This document shows, in pieces, positions 1 through 8,348 of a DNA stretch of 64,000 nt. The position numbers were made by a program, and so were the translations under genes. The stretch is taken from positions 124,001-188,000 of the forward strand of contig JALHJW010000001.1 of the NCBI GenBank assembly GCA_022839785.1. Direction: 5' to 3'. This DNA is from Desulfovibrio sp. Its GTDB lineage: Bacteria > Desulfobacterota > Desulfovibrionia > Desulfovibrionales > Desulfovibrionaceae. Under the pieces are notes generated by a model that was given only the letters and a program-made list of their open reading frames with translations, searched no databases and was not told the DNA's origin. The stretch's first letter is position 1. Each line of letters begins with the position of its first letter.

Positions 1-2771
1 GAAACGGGCGTGGGCGCCGTGGCCGGGTGCATCTGCACGTCGATGCGCAGAGGGAGCAGCGCGGCCTTCATGCCGAAGCCCAGGGCCATGAGCCCCACGG
101 CCACGGCCGCGAGGCCCGCGGGCATGGAGGGCAGGGCCTGGCGCACGGCGGCGAAGGAGGGACTCCCGGCCGCGTCCACCACGAGCAGCACCCCCAGGAA
201 GAGGAAGGCCGCGCCCAGGACGTTGAAGAAGAAGTACTTGTAGCCCTCGCGCAGCGCCTGGGGCGACTCCTCGTGCGCGATGACGAAGTAGAGGCTCCAG
301 GAACTCATGATCTCCCAGAAGGTAAAGAAGCCGAAGAGATCGGCGCTGGCGGCCACGCCGAGCAGTCCCCCGGCCATGAGCAGAAAGAAGGCGTAAAAGC
401 GCCACTGCGTGTGGCTGTGCTCCATGTAGCCCACGGAATAGACCATGTTCAGGCAGCCCACCACGGCGACCACCATGGCGAAGCCGAAGGACAGCGTGTC
501 CAGTTCCTGTCCGAAGGCGTACACGGCCAGGGCCGCGAGCAGCAGGACGCCCGCGGCGGACCAGCCCGCGGCGCGGGCGTTGCGGCGCAGCAGGCAGGGC
601 AGCGCCGCGCCGAGCATGGGGATGAGCACGAAGGGCGGCCAGGATACGGACAGGGACGGCAGGGCCTGCGGGGCGAGCCGACCGGCCGAGGCGAGCATGT
701 CCGCCACCGGCGCGACCAGGGCCAGATTCATCTGCGGAGCGACGCCCAGAAGCAGGCACGCTCCGGCCAGCAGCAGCACCGGCAGGCGCATGGCCCACGG
801 GGCCTCGGTCACGGCCGGTCCGGCGTAGGGCATGAAGAGCAGGACGCGCAGGATGCGCATGTAGTAGACGGCTCCGGCCAGACTCGCCAGGAGCAGCGCC
901 GCGGCCAGCTCGATGCGGCCCGAGGCCACGCAGGCCTGCAGCATCAGGTACTTGCTGGCGAAGCCGTTGAACGGCGGAAGCCCCATGATCGCCAGCAGCC
1001 CCACGGCCATGCAGGCCGCAGTCCAGGGCATGACGCGGCCGAGACCGGCCAGGTCGGCCAGCTTCCTGCCTCCGGCGCGCAGGAGCAGCGCGCCCGCGCC
1101 CAGGAACAGCAGGTTCTTCATCAGGGCATGGTTCAGCACGTGGGACAGGGCCGCCGTGGTGGACAGCCACGTGCCCAGGCCGAGAACGAGAACGATCTCG
1201 CCGATCTGCCCCATGGTGGAGAAGGCCAGGAGGCGCTTGATGTCGTCCTGGCGCAGGGCCATGACCTCGCCGTAGACCATGGTCAGCACGCCCAGCGCGG
1301 TCAGGATGAGACCGGGCCAGGTGAGGCCGCCCGCGCCCTCTCCGGCGCGCAGCAGCACGCCCGTCCCGCAGACGGCCAGCAGAATGCGCACCAGGCCGTA
1401 GACGCCGGTCTTGGTCAGCAGGCCGGAGAGGGGGCCGGAGATGGAGGACGGGGCAACGGGGTGGGCGTCGGGCAGCCAGCCGTGCAGGGGCACGAGGCCC
1501 GCCTTGACCGCGAAGCCGGTGATGACCAGAAGCAGCGCGGCCGAGAGGTGGTGCGGATCGAGCTGGGCCGAGGCGGCCGACAGCGCGGCGAAGTCCAGGG
1601 AATCTCCGCCGCCCGAAAGGAGCAGCAGGCCGGGCAGCAGGAAATACGCGCCGCCCGCGCACATCACGAAATACTTCATGCCCGCGCGCAGGGCCTTTGG
1701 CGTGCGGTCGTGCGTCACCAGGAAGTAGGAGGCCCAGGTCATCAGCTCCCAGAACCCGAAGAAGGAGCCGAAGGCCCGCGTGCAGGCTAGGCCCATGAGC
1801 GCCCCCTGCAGGAGCAGCAGGAAAAAGAAGTACCCGGCGCTCCTCTGGCCGGAGCGGATGTAGCCGGTGGAATACGCCGTGACCGCCAGCCCGATCCCGC
1901 CCGTGAGCACGGCGAAGAGTCTGGACAGGGGATCGAGCCCGATGTCCGCCCAGGCCAGCCCCAGGGAGGCGGCGCTGAGAAGCACGGCCAGCAGGTTGCG
2001 CGCGGAATCCTTGCCGAGGAGGCCGAGGCCGAGCGCCGCGAACGCCCCGACGTAGGGGACCAGGGCCGCTGCGTTCCAGCCGTCCGCGAGATATGGCAGG
2101 CTGGCGGCGGCGAAACCGAGCGATTGCGCGACACCAGAACTGAGTGCGTGAGCAATCAGTCCAAAGGCAACGACAACGGCCGCGGCGAAAACCGCCCCTC
2201 CCCCCGGACGGTCGCGCCCCACAGAGGCACCCGTCCCGGACGGAGCGGCCGGGGACTCCAGGCAGACGGCCTGCACCGCGCCCAGCGTCAGCCAAGCCTG
2301 GACCACGCCCGCGCAGGCCACGGCCAGCAGGAGGCCCATGCCGCCGCCCGCCTGGACCGCGTGCAGGACGTACAGACGTCCTTCGGGAACGAGGAAGGGC
2401 GAAACGCCCAGCGCGGCGAACATGCCCAGGCCGAAGAGCGACCCGCTCACGGGCAGGCCGCGACCTGCTCCGCGCAGATCGTCGAGCGTGGAGCGGCCGC
2501 CCGCCCCCCCGGACAGACGGCCGAGCGCGGCGACGGCCAGGAGCCGTGCGGCGGACTGGAAGAGCGCGAAGAGCAACGCTCCGGTCTGACCGGCCGGACC
2601 GCCGTAGCCGACGCCCATGCAGACAAGCCCGACGTCGACTAGGCCTCCCCAGAGGATCAACGCGGACGGCCGCTGCCGGCTGGCAAGGCTCAGGGCCGTG
2701 CCGCACAGGAGCAGCACGGCTCCCGCCAGGGACAGGAGAGGCGGAAAAGAGAGCGACGTCGCTGCGTGCAT
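1..2771 (-). CDS. Multi-module NuoL/Mrp-type proton-channel subunit, CooM/HyfB-like (3' end off window)
   Basis: About 923 residues are visible from the ATG at 2771 and the frame stays open to the left edge, so the C-terminus is missing. The protein is almost entirely hydrophobic helices. It shows two antiporter modules with the family hallmark: one has KAGLVPLHGWLPDAHPVAPS followed by a KTGVYGL helix, and a second begins near the left edge with KAALLPLRIDVQMHPATAP. The first ~200 residues look like the tail half of a further module (an LFQSAARLLA helix). Such tandem fusions are known in CooM of CO-dependent/energy-converting hydrogenases and, more remotely, HyfB/FHL subunits. The expected role is proton or sodium translocation coupled to a membrane [NiFe]-hydrogenase or similar complex. 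The partner genes would lie left of the window. CooM is inferred from size and layout, not proven. Confidence 0.75.
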   Translation of the reverse strand, partial: MHAATSLSFPPLLSLAGAVLLLCGTALSLASRQRPSALILWGGLVDVGLVCMGVGYGGPAGQTGALLFALFQSAARLLAVAALGRLSGGAGGRSTLDDLRGAGRGLPVSGSLFGLGMFAALGVSPFLVPEGRLYVLHAVQAGGGMGLLLAVACAGVVQAWLTLGAVQAVCLESPAAPSGTGASVGRDRPGGGAVFAAAVVVAFGLIAHALSSGVAQSLGFAAASLPYLADGWNAAALVPYVGAFAALGLGLLGKDSARNLLAVLLSAASLGLAWADIGLDPLSRLFAVLTGGIGLAVTAYSTGYIRSGQRSAGYFFFLLLLQGALMGLACTRAFGSFFGFWELMTWASYFLVTHDRTPKALRAGMKYFVMCAGGAYFLLPGLLLLSGGGDSLDFAALSAASAQLDPHHLSAALLLVITGFAVKAGLVPLHGWLPDAHPVAPSSISGPLSGLLTKTGVYGLVRILLAVCGTGVLLRAGEGAGGLTWPGLILTALGVLTMVYGEVMALRQDDIKRLLAFSTMGQIGEIVLVLGLGTWLSTTAALSHVLNHALMKNLLFLGAGALLLRAGGRKLADLAGLGRVMPWTAACMAVGLLAIMGLPPFNGFASKYLMLQACVASGRIELAAALLLASLAGAVYYMRILRVLLFMPYAGPAVTEAPWAMRLPVLLLAGACLLLGVAPQMNLALVAPVADMLASAGRLAPQALPSLSVSWPPFVLIPMLGAALPCLLRRNARAAGWSAAGVLLLAALAVYAFGQELDTLSFGFAMVVAVVGCLNMVYSVGYMEHSHTQWRFYAFFLLMAGGLLGVAASADLFGFFTFWEIMSSWSLYFVIAHEESPQALREGYKYFFFNVLGAAFLFLGVLLVVDAAGSPSFAAVRQALPSMPAGLAAVAVGLMALGFGMKAALLPLRIDVQMHPATAPTPV

Positions 2772-2800
2772 ACGGTTCTCCTCAGCACAGAAGAATCGCT

Positions 2801-2822
2801 ACTGGCTGATTAATCAACCAGT
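2801..2822. promoter_or_regulatory. 22-bp palindromic operator candidate
   Basis: The two 11-base halves are inverted copies of each other with a single mismatched pair (2806/2817); the core is TGATTAATCA. It lies just downstream of the predicted start point of the CooM-like gene promoter, where a repressor would block transcription. The spacing does not match FNR/CRP (two central bases rather than four between TGAT and ATCA). Confidence 0.5.
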
Positions 2823-2831
2823 GTTTGTATC

Positions 2832-2860
2832 AAAGTAGAACAAAATGCCCGGCCACGCAA
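2832..2860 (-). promoter_or_regulatory. Predicted sigma-70 promoter for the CooM-like gene
   Basis: Read on the minus strand, TTGCGT (2860-2855) is followed after 17 bases by TACTTT (2837-2832). The predicted start at about 2825 abuts the palindrome at 2801-2822. The gene's ATG is at 2771, preceded by GAGGAGA. Confidence 0.4.
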
Positions 2861-3089
2861 CCGGAATTGTGCTGGAAGCGTAAAATTCTACAGTCAGGAA
2901 CTGTGCTATGGCCGCTCCGCCCTGCGGTCTCGCGCCGGAGGGTCTGGCGACAGTACGAAAGAGGGGGGGGCGGAACGAATCGAAGAGCAACGGAGCGGCG
3001 GATCGCAAGGTGGAGCAGATGCGGTCCCATTTGGCGATCCTCTCGGGAGGAAGAAAGCCTACCAGGGAACCTACCAGAACCTGACCAAC

Positions 3090-3123
3090 AAAAAGAGGCC
3101 ACCGGCTGTGACCGATGACCTCT
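3090..3123 (-). terminator. Rho-independent terminator of the tRNA-Val/tRNA-Asp unit
   Basis: Read on the minus strand, a 12-bp stem (AGAGGTCATCGG with CCGGTGGCCTCT, two G-T pairs) with a six-base loop is followed by a run of T. It sits 36 bases past the end of tRNA-Asp. The rest of 2861-3089 shows no gene. Confidence 0.75.
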
Positions 3124-3158
3124 TTCCTTCAAGTCCCTTTCGAGACTACACAATTCGA

Positions 3159-3235
3159 TGGCGAAGCGGACGGGACTTGAACCCGCGACCTCCGGCGTGA
3201 CAGGCCGGCGTTCTGACCAACTGAACTACCGCTCC
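3159..3235 (-). tRNA. tRNA-Asp (GTC)
   Basis: The reverse complement folds as a 77-nt cloverleaf starting GGAGCGG and ending in an encoded CCA. The anticodon loop is CTGTCAC, giving anticodon GTC. The T-arm GGGTTCAAGTCCC is canonical. It is the second gene of a two-tRNA unit read from 3343 leftward. Confidence 0.95.
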
Positions 3236-3267
3236 GAAGACTTCATCGCAAACTTTCAGGGCACGGG

Positions 3268-3343
3268 TGGTAGGCGGAACAGGGTTCGAACCTGCGACCC
3301 TCGGCTTGTAAGGCCGATGCTCTCCCAGCTGAGCTATCCGCCC
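3268..3343 (-). tRNA. tRNA-Val (TAC)
   Basis: The reverse complement folds as a 76-nt cloverleaf starting GGGCGGA with an encoded CCA. The anticodon loop CTTACAA gives anticodon TAC, and the T-arm carries GGTTCGAACC. It lies 32 bases upstream of tRNA-Asp on the same strand and is likely co-transcribed with it. Confidence 0.95.
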
Positions 3344-3360
3344 GTGCAACGGGAAGTCGG

Positions 3361-3389
3361 TGTTTACCCAAGCCCCCCCTGCTTGTCAA
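3361..3389 (-). promoter_or_regulatory. Predicted promoter of the tRNA-Val/tRNA-Asp unit
   Basis: On the minus strand a perfect TTGACA (3389-3384) is followed after 17 bases by TAAACA (3366-3361). The start point would be near 3354, about 11 bases before the mature tRNA-Val end. Confidence 0.55.
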
Positions 3390-3457
3390 CGGACTTCGCC
3401 ACGAAATCGAAAAAATTTTCGCGATCCTTGCCCACCAAGAGCTTCCGGGCTCCGTGC

Positions 3458-4504
3458 TCAGCCCGCGAAAGACGCGCCGAGCCCCTTGAGCAACCCGAAG
3501 CATCCGGCAAGCATCATGTCCCCGCCCGGATGCGGGAACTCCACGGCGAATTCCCGCAGCAGATCGCGGCGCGGACCGATCACGTACGTGCGCCCGAATC
3601 CGTCAGTCGCGGCTGGCAGGTCCAGGGTCATGCAGCCGTGCCCCTGGGCCGCGAAAACCTCGGCAAAGTCCAGCCTTCCCGCCCGGAAACGCTCCAGGTC
3701 GGACCACAGACGCGGCGCGTCCAGCAGCCCGGTATGCTGCTCGTAGACCCCGAAGACGCGGTCTGCGTACACCAGGAAGGCTATGGTGTGGGAATTGCCG
3801 ATGTTGACGATGCATGCCCCCCGCTCCCGCGCCTCGGCCGCGATGGCGGGCACGCAGAGCACCCCCAGCACGGCGGCCGGTCCGGAATCCGCCACGGCCC
3901 CGCCGCCGATGGAGCGCTGCAGGGCGGCCAGCCGGGTCAATTCGGGCGGTGGCGCGCGGTGGACCAACGCCTCGGGGCGGCCCTCGGCCTCCACCAGGAA
4001 GCGCTCCCAGAGCCTGAACCGCCCTTCCCTGTTGCTTTTGCCCGGATGAAAGCCGTGGTCCTGGGCGCAGGCCGCGACAACGTCGGGCTGCTCCAGCCCG
4101 GCCGCGGCCAGGAAAGCCTGCCAGAAGCCCGGTTCGTAGTCGGCCAGGCGCACCACGGCATGCCGGGCAGGGCACAGCTCGGTCAGGCGCACGCCCATGG
4201 TCTCGACCAGGGAGAGGTCGTCCGCCAGGGCGTAGGCCGCCTCTGGATGGGCCGAGGCGCGGCGTCCGGCCGCCAGGTGTTCCTTGAGCGCCTGGGCGAA
4301 GCCGCCGCCCATGTTCACGCCGGAAAGATAGATGTCCCGCCCCTGCGCCGTGAGCTGCCGGATGCGCCGGGCCACGCCGCGCGCCGGCGCGGGCAGGACG
4401 AACTTGGGCCAGTTGCAGGGCTCCAGGCCGGGCTGGACGTAAAGCACGTCCTGCGTGCCGGAGCCGATGTCGAGCAGGAGCAGGCGTTCGCCGGATACGG
4501 ACAT
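3458..4504 (-). CDS. DUF1786 family protein (ASKHA-like fold suggested)
   Basis: A 348-residue soluble protein opening with LLLLDIGSGTQDVLY, the N-terminal signature that identifies the DUF1786 group. That motif resembles the phosphate-binding loop of actin/Hsp70/sugar-kinase (ASKHA) ATPases, and a second glycine-rich strand (CIVNIGNSHTIAFL) lies near the middle, as expected for the second lobe. No substrate is known for the family. An upstream in-frame ATG at 4522 overlaps the end of csaA but has no ribosome site; the ATG at 4504 is preceded by GGGGAGGGGAG, so that start was chosen. It follows csaA by 14 bases and may be co-transcribed with it. Confidence 0.75.
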   Translation of the reverse strand: MSVSGERLLLLDIGSGTQDVLYVQPGLEPCNWPKFVLPAPARGVARRIRQLTAQGRDIYLSGVNMGGGFAQALKEHLAAGRRASAHPEAAYALADDLSLVETMGVRLTELCPARHAVVRLADYEPGFWQAFLAAAGLEQPDVVAACAQDHGFHPGKSNREGRFRLWERFLVEAEGRPEALVHRAPPPELTRLAALQRSIGGGAVADSGPAAVLGVLCVPAIAAEARERGACIVNIGNSHTIAFLVYADRVFGVYEQHTGLLDAPRLWSDLERFRAGRLDFAEVFAAQGHGCMTLDLPAATDGFGRTYVIGPRRDLLREFAVEFPHPGGDMMLAGCFGLLKGLGASFAG

Positions 4505-4518
4505 CTCCCCTCCCCTCG

Positions 4519-4866
4519 TCAATGAATGCGCGCGCCGAGCGGCACGTCGCGGTCAGGCGCGAGCAGGGCCACGCCGCCCTCGGCCGTCAGGCAGCCCAGG
4601 ACCAGCACCTCGCTGCTGAAGCCCGCGATGCGCCGCGGCCCCAGATTCACGGCCGCCACCACCAGCCGTCCGACCAGTTGCTCGGGCGTGTAGAGCGCGG
4701 TCAGTTGCGCGCTGCTCCGCCGCACGCCCAGTTCGCCGAAGTCGACGGCCAGCCGGTAGGCGGGCGTGCGCGCCTCGGGAAAAGGTTCGGCGGAGACGAC
4801 GCGGCCCACGCGCATCTCCACCCTGAAGAAATCCTCGGCCGTGATTCCCGTCGCTCCCTGCTCCAT
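4519..4866 (-). CDS. csaA: CsaA-like tRNA-binding-domain chaperone
   Basis: A 115-residue single-domain protein of the EMAP/tRNA-binding OB fold. Conserved CsaA stretches are clear: EPFPEAR, RLAVDFGELG, SSAQLT, a YTPEQLVGR segment and PRRIAGFSSEVLVLG, collinear with Bacillus CsaA (about 110 residues). CsaA is described as an export-related chaperone. The domain is also found at the C-terminus of methionyl-tRNA synthetases, but here it stands alone. The longer open frame upstream is not used: the ATG at 4866 is preceded by AGGAGCG and starts where CsaA proteins start. It is divergent from the lipase-like gene. Confidence 0.85.
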   Translation of the reverse strand: MEQGATGITAEDFFRVEMRVGRVVSAEPFPEARTPAYRLAVDFGELGVRRSSAQLTALYTPEQLVGRLVVAAVNLGPRRIAGFSSEVLVLGCLTAEGGVALLAPDRDVPLGARIH

Positions 4867-4966
4867 GATCCGCTCCTGGAACGTCGCCGTTTGCCGGTTG
4901 TACGAACATAAGAATATAGTATACCCTAAGAAGACTGACAAGGCGGCCCGGCCGCCCGGAGCGCGC

Positions 4967-5839
4967 ATGACCCTGGTTGCTGTTCTGCTGGCCCTGCTGG
5001 CCGCCGTCTCCCTCTTCGTGGGCACGGTCAGCCACGCCATGCTCTGGTACGAGTGCCGCGGCACGCCCCACGAGGCGCGGCTGCGCGCCCTGGCCGGGCC
5101 GCGGGCCGCGCTCCTCTGGCTGGCCCGCCGCGCCCTCACCGCCTCGGCCTGCCAGTTCCTGCTACTGCTCACCTATCCCCTGGGCTGGCTGCCCTTCCCC
5201 AGGCGGTTCCTGGCGGCCCGCGTCCGGCCAAAGAGCCCCGTCCCGGTGCTCATCCACGGCCTCTACCACAATCCGGCCGCCTGGCTCCTCATGGCTCTGC
5301 GCCTGCGCCGGGCCGGATACGACGCCCCGCATTGCCTCGGCTACCAGAGCTGGCGAAGCGGTTTCGAGGACGTGGCCGGACAGCTCGCCCGCGACGTCCG
5401 CGACGTCATTACGCGCCACCCGGGCCGTCCCCTGATCCTCATGGGACACAGCCTGGGCGGGCTCATCATCCGGCGGCTGCTGGCCGAACCGGACATCGCC
5501 GCGGCCTGCGCCGCCGCGGTCAGCCTCGGCAGCCCCCACCGCGGCAGCCGTCTGGCCGCCTTCGGCTACGGCAGGCTGGTCGAGGACATTCTTCCGGACT
5601 CCGCGAACATGCGAGCCATGGAGCGCCTCGTTCCGGCCGCCCCGGTCCCCGGCCTCGCCCTCTGCTCCCCTGCCGACGCCATGGTCATCCCGCCGGACAA
5701 TCTGCTCCCGCCCGGGCCTTCCGGCTTTGAGGTCGGACAGACCGTGCCCTGCGACCACGTCCAGATGCTCTTCCACCCGGCCGTGGCCGCCCAGGCCATC
5801 GACTGGCTCGGCCGCGTCGCGCCTCCGGTCCGAAACTGA
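4967..5839 (+). CDS. Alpha/beta hydrolase, triacylglycerol-lipase-like, membrane-anchored
   Basis: A 290-residue protein with a strongly hydrophobic N-terminus (about residues 1-25) and a second hydrophobic stretch near 60-75, suggesting membrane attachment. The hydrolase core begins at VLIHGLYHN (oxyanion region, about 94-102). The nucleophile elbow is GHSLGG with Ser162. The late CDHVQMLFHP segment could supply the catalytic His. This is the layout of class-2/PGAP1-like lipases and esterases; the substrate is unknown. The frame is open further upstream, but the ATG at 4967 gives the natural membrane-anchor start. Nothing is recognisable in the gap 5840-5983. Confidence 0.75.
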   Translation: MTLVAVLLALLAAVSLFVGTVSHAMLWYECRGTPHEARLRALAGPRAALLWLARRALTASACQFLLLLTYPLGWLPFPRRFLAARVRPKSPVPVLIHGLYHNPAAWLLMALRLRRAGYDAPHCLGYQSWRSGFEDVAGQLARDVRDVITRHPGRPLILMGHSLGGLIIRRLLAEPDIAAACAAAVSLGSPHRGSRLAAFGYGRLVEDILPDSANMRAMERLVPAAPVPGLALCSPADAMVIPPDNLLPPGPSGFEVGQTVPCDHVQMLFHPAVAAQAIDWLGRVAPPVRN

Positions 5840-5983
5840 CGCCACGGACGGCGGAGCGCCGCGCGCGATCTCGGCGCGGCCGCACGCCGCAGCATGAATA
5901 CGGAAAAACGACACGACGTCGCGACCGCGTCGCGAAGCGCCGGAGGGCCGCGCCCCCAGGCGAAGGAGATCGCCCGGGGTCCG

Positions 5984-7552
5984 CTACGCCCGCAGGACCG
6001 TCAGCCCGTCCGGCCCTTCGACGTATCGCTCCTCGCAGGCCGGGCAGACGAGATCGTCACCCAGACGCTCGCCGCAAGCGCAGACCCAGCCGATGCGACG
6101 GGCCGGGGACCCCACGACCAGGGCATGGTCGGGCACGCTGCGCGTGACCACCGCGCCCGCGCCGACAAAGGCGTACCGGCCCACGGTGTTGCCGCAGACC
6201 ACGGTGCAGTTGGCCCCCAGGGTGGCCCGCTCGCGGATGAGCGTGGGCCGCGCCTCGTCCATCTTCCGGATGTGGGCGCGGGGGTTGTAGACGTTGGTGA
6301 AGACCATGGACGGGCCGCAGAAAACCTCGTCCTCAAGGGTGACGTGTTTGTAGACCGAGACGTTGTTCTGGATCTTGCAGCGGTCGCCGACCACGGCTCC
6401 GTTGTCGATGAAGACGTTCTGGCCGATGTTGCAGCCCTCGCCCACCACGGCCTGGCCGCAGACGTGGCTGAAGTGCCAGATGCGGGAGCCCGAACCGATG
6501 CGCGCGCCCGGATCGACCACCGCGCTGGCGTGAGCCTCGAAGGGCGCCGCAGCCCCGCCGGGACGCAGCGTGACGCCGCAGCCCTCGGCGTCGAGGGAGG
6601 ACTGCGCGGCCTTGAGCACGCGCAGGACGCGCACCCCCTCCGCGCCGTCGGTCAGGGGCCTGCGCCCCGCGGCGCAACTCTCCACGAAATGGCGGCATTC
6701 GGCCAGCAGCGGCTCGGCAGGCTCCACGGCCGGGGCCTCGGGCTGGGCCTTGACCGGCACGGGCGCGCCTCCCTGCCACTCGATGACGTGGGGGTAGACG
6801 AGGAGCTTCTGCTCCCAGGGCAGGGTGTCGTCGAACACGGCCATCTTCCGGTCGCCCACGACCACGAGCTTCTGCTCCTTGAACGGATGCAGCCAGGAGA
6901 CGTGGATGTGCGCGCGCAGCCCCGAGGGAAACTTGAGGTGCGTGGTGGTCACGTCCGCGATCTTCTCGTGCAGGTAGTTTCCGCCCACGGCGAGCACGGA
7001 TTCGGGGTCCTCGTCCGCCAGGGCGAGGATCATGGAGACGTCGTGCGGGGCGAAGGACCAGAGGATGTTCTCCTCGCGCCTGATCTTGCCCAGGTTGAGA
7101 CGGCTGGACTGGATGTAGTTGATCTTGCCCAGCTCCCCGGCGCGGGCCATGGCCAGGAGCCGGATGAAGGCCGGGTGGTACTGCAGAAGGTGGCCGACCA
7201 TGAGGACCAGACCGCGCTCCTCGGCCAGTGCGGCCAGGGACTCGGCCTCGGCCATCTCCAAGGCCAGCGGCTTTTCGACGTAGACGTGCTTGCCCGCCAG
7301 CATGGCCTCGCGCGCCAGGCGGAAGTGCGTCTCCGCCGGAGTGGCCAGGGCCACCGCGCGTATGGCCGGATCGGCGAGGATGTCGGAAAAGGCCAGGCAG
7401 GTGCGGACCGCCGGGTACTTCTCGCGAAAGGCGGCCAGCACGGCCTCGTTCTTGTCGCAGATGACGCCGAGCGCCCCCAGGGCCTCGAAGTTGCGCGCCA
7501 GGTTCTTGCCCCAATACCCGCTGCCGACGAGGGCCAGCGACCGTGTGCTCAT
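5984..7552 (-). CDS. Fused Gfo/Idh/MocA dehydrogenase (WbpB-like) and left-handed beta-helix N-acetyltransferase (WbpD-like)
   Basis: A 522-residue fusion. Residues ~1-320 form an NAD-dependent sugar dehydrogenase: GSGYWGKNLARNF nucleotide loop and the EKPLALE motif of the Gfo/Idh/MocA family. Residues ~335-490 form a hexapeptide-repeat acetyltransferase with repeated rungs (IGSGSRIWHFSHV, VVGEGCNIGQNVFI, VVGDRCKIQNNV) as in WbpD. A short C-terminal tail has CACG and CPAC pairs, a likely zinc ribbon. WbpB and WbpD catalyse steps to diacetamido-uronic acid sugars in surface polysaccharide synthesis. No WbpA, WbpE or other polysaccharide genes flank it, so its pathway partners are elsewhere. 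ATG at 7552 follows GAGGA. Confidence 0.85.
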   Translation of the reverse strand: MSTRSLALVGSGYWGKNLARNFEALGALGVICDKNEAVLAAFREKYPAVRTCLAFSDILADPAIRAVALATPAETHFRLAREAMLAGKHVYVEKPLALEMAEAESLAALAEERGLVLMVGHLLQYHPAFIRLLAMARAGELGKINYIQSSRLNLGKIRREENILWSFAPHDVSMILALADEDPESVLAVGGNYLHEKIADVTTTHLKFPSGLRAHIHVSWLHPFKEQKLVVVGDRKMAVFDDTLPWEQKLLVYPHVIEWQGGAPVPVKAQPEAPAVEPAEPLLAECRHFVESCAAGRRPLTDGAEGVRVLRVLKAAQSSLDAEGCGVTLRPGGAAAPFEAHASAVVDPGARIGSGSRIWHFSHVCGQAVVGEGCNIGQNVFIDNGAVVGDRCKIQNNVSVYKHVTLEDEVFCGPSMVFTNVYNPRAHIRKMDEARPTLIRERATLGANCTVVCGNTVGRYAFVGAGAVVTRSVPDHALVVGSPARRIGWVCACGERLGDDLVCPACEERYVEGPDGLTVLRA

Positions 7553-7599
7553 GTGATCCTCGGATGGTGACGAATGGCGGCCCGCGGCCCTCAAGGACC

Positions 7600-7620
7600 G
7601 CCCGCCGCTTCGCGGCGGGC
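7600..7620 (-). terminator. Hairpin after the flagellar operon, possible terminator
   Basis: A perfect 9-bp GC stem with a three-base loop lies about 45 bases downstream of fliW. There is no T run, so termination would be weak or Rho-assisted. Confidence 0.3.
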
Positions 7621-7665
7621 CGACGGCCGTTACCTATCCCCGGGCGAGACAAAAGGCAACGGCGG

Positions 7666-8133
7666 TCACGAATCTTCGGATTCGGCGGACTCGGATCTGG
7701 GCGAAAGACGGTAATGCCCGGGGAAGCGCGGGTCGGTCTGGGGGACCTGCAGTCCTATGCGGGACTTGGAGTTGACGCAGATGGGACCGGTCAGGTTCAG
7801 CACGGCTTCGTCCGGCCGCCCCTGGGGGATGGTCACCGTGACCAGGATGGCCAGTTGCCGGATGCTCTCGATGCGCAGGATCTTCTGTTCGGTTTCGCCG
7901 ATCTGAAGTTCGTAGTCCTCCAAGAAGGCGAAGGGGTCCGTGACCACCAGACCCAGCTTGGAGTCCTTGAGGCACTGCAGGAGCATGAACGGCGAATCGT
8001 CCCTGATCTGCAGGAGCGCGAACTCGCGACGGTTCTCAAAGCCGATCAGCCCCTTGGGAAAGGTGATGATCCGGCTCTGATCGACAACCCGCTCGCCCAG
8101 ACGCGTCAGGATGGTTACTTCTTTCCTGGCCAT
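7666..8133 (-). CDS. fliW: Flagellar assembly factor FliW
   Basis: A 155-residue protein with FliW hallmarks: FPKGLIGFENRREFAL near residue 25 and a C-terminal NLTGPICVNSKSRIGLQV stretch. FliW binds CsrA allosterically and binds flagellin, so that free flagellin releases CsrA and couples flagellin translation to filament assembly. Its start lies inside the end of csrA (19-base overlap), the usual csrA-fliW pairing, and it is the last gene of the flagellar operon. The acidic C-terminal tail (SESAESEDS) is variable in the family. Confidence 0.95.
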   Translation of the reverse strand: MARKEVTILTRLGERVVDQSRIITFPKGLIGFENRREFALLQIRDDSPFMLLQCLKDSKLGLVVTDPFAFLEDYELQIGETEQKILRIESIRQLAILVTVTIPQGRPDEAVLNLTGPICVNSKSRIGLQVPQTDPRFPGHYRLSPRSESAESEDS

Positions 8134-8348
8134 AGCTCCGCCGCCGCCATCAGGTCGTTCTCAAGGGATTCAAGGGCAAGGCGGTTCTGCTCCTTGACCT
8201 TGACGTACAGTTCCTCGCGATAGACCGGCACGTCCTCCGGAACCTCCAGACCGATCTTGATCTGCTTGCCCTTCACGGACAGCACGGTGATCTTCATAGT
8301 CTCGCCCACGTGGATGGATTCGCCTGGGCGACGGGTCAATATCAGCAT
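8115..8348 (-). CDS. csrA: Carbon storage regulator CsrA, RNA-binding translational regulator
   Basis: A 77-residue protein starting MLILTRRPGESIHVGE with the conserved VPVYREELY segment that forms the RNA-binding face. It represses or stabilises mRNAs by binding GGA in hairpin loops. It has a longer C-terminal tail than E. coli CsrA (61 residues), the form associated with FliW binding. GTG at 8351 is possible, but ATG at 8348 gives the conserved N-terminus. It lies between flgL and fliW. The 95-base leader after flgL contains several GGA triplets that could serve autoregulation, though none was clearly in a hairpin loop. Confidence 0.95.
   Translation of the reverse strand: MLILTRRPGESIHVGETMKITVLSVKGKQIKIGLEVPEDVPVYREELYVKVKEQNRLALESLENDLMAAAELWPGKK

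Noticed and set aside
27..1790. 587-codon plus-strand open frame opposite the hydrogenase-type gene
   Set aside because: His/Gly/Gln/Arg-rich with no fold or motif; it is the complement of a real membrane-protein gene on the minus strand, a common artefact of high GC.
2801..2822. FNR/CRP site reading of the palindrome
   Set aside because: Only two bases separate the TGAT and ATCA halves; FNR/CRP sites need four to six.
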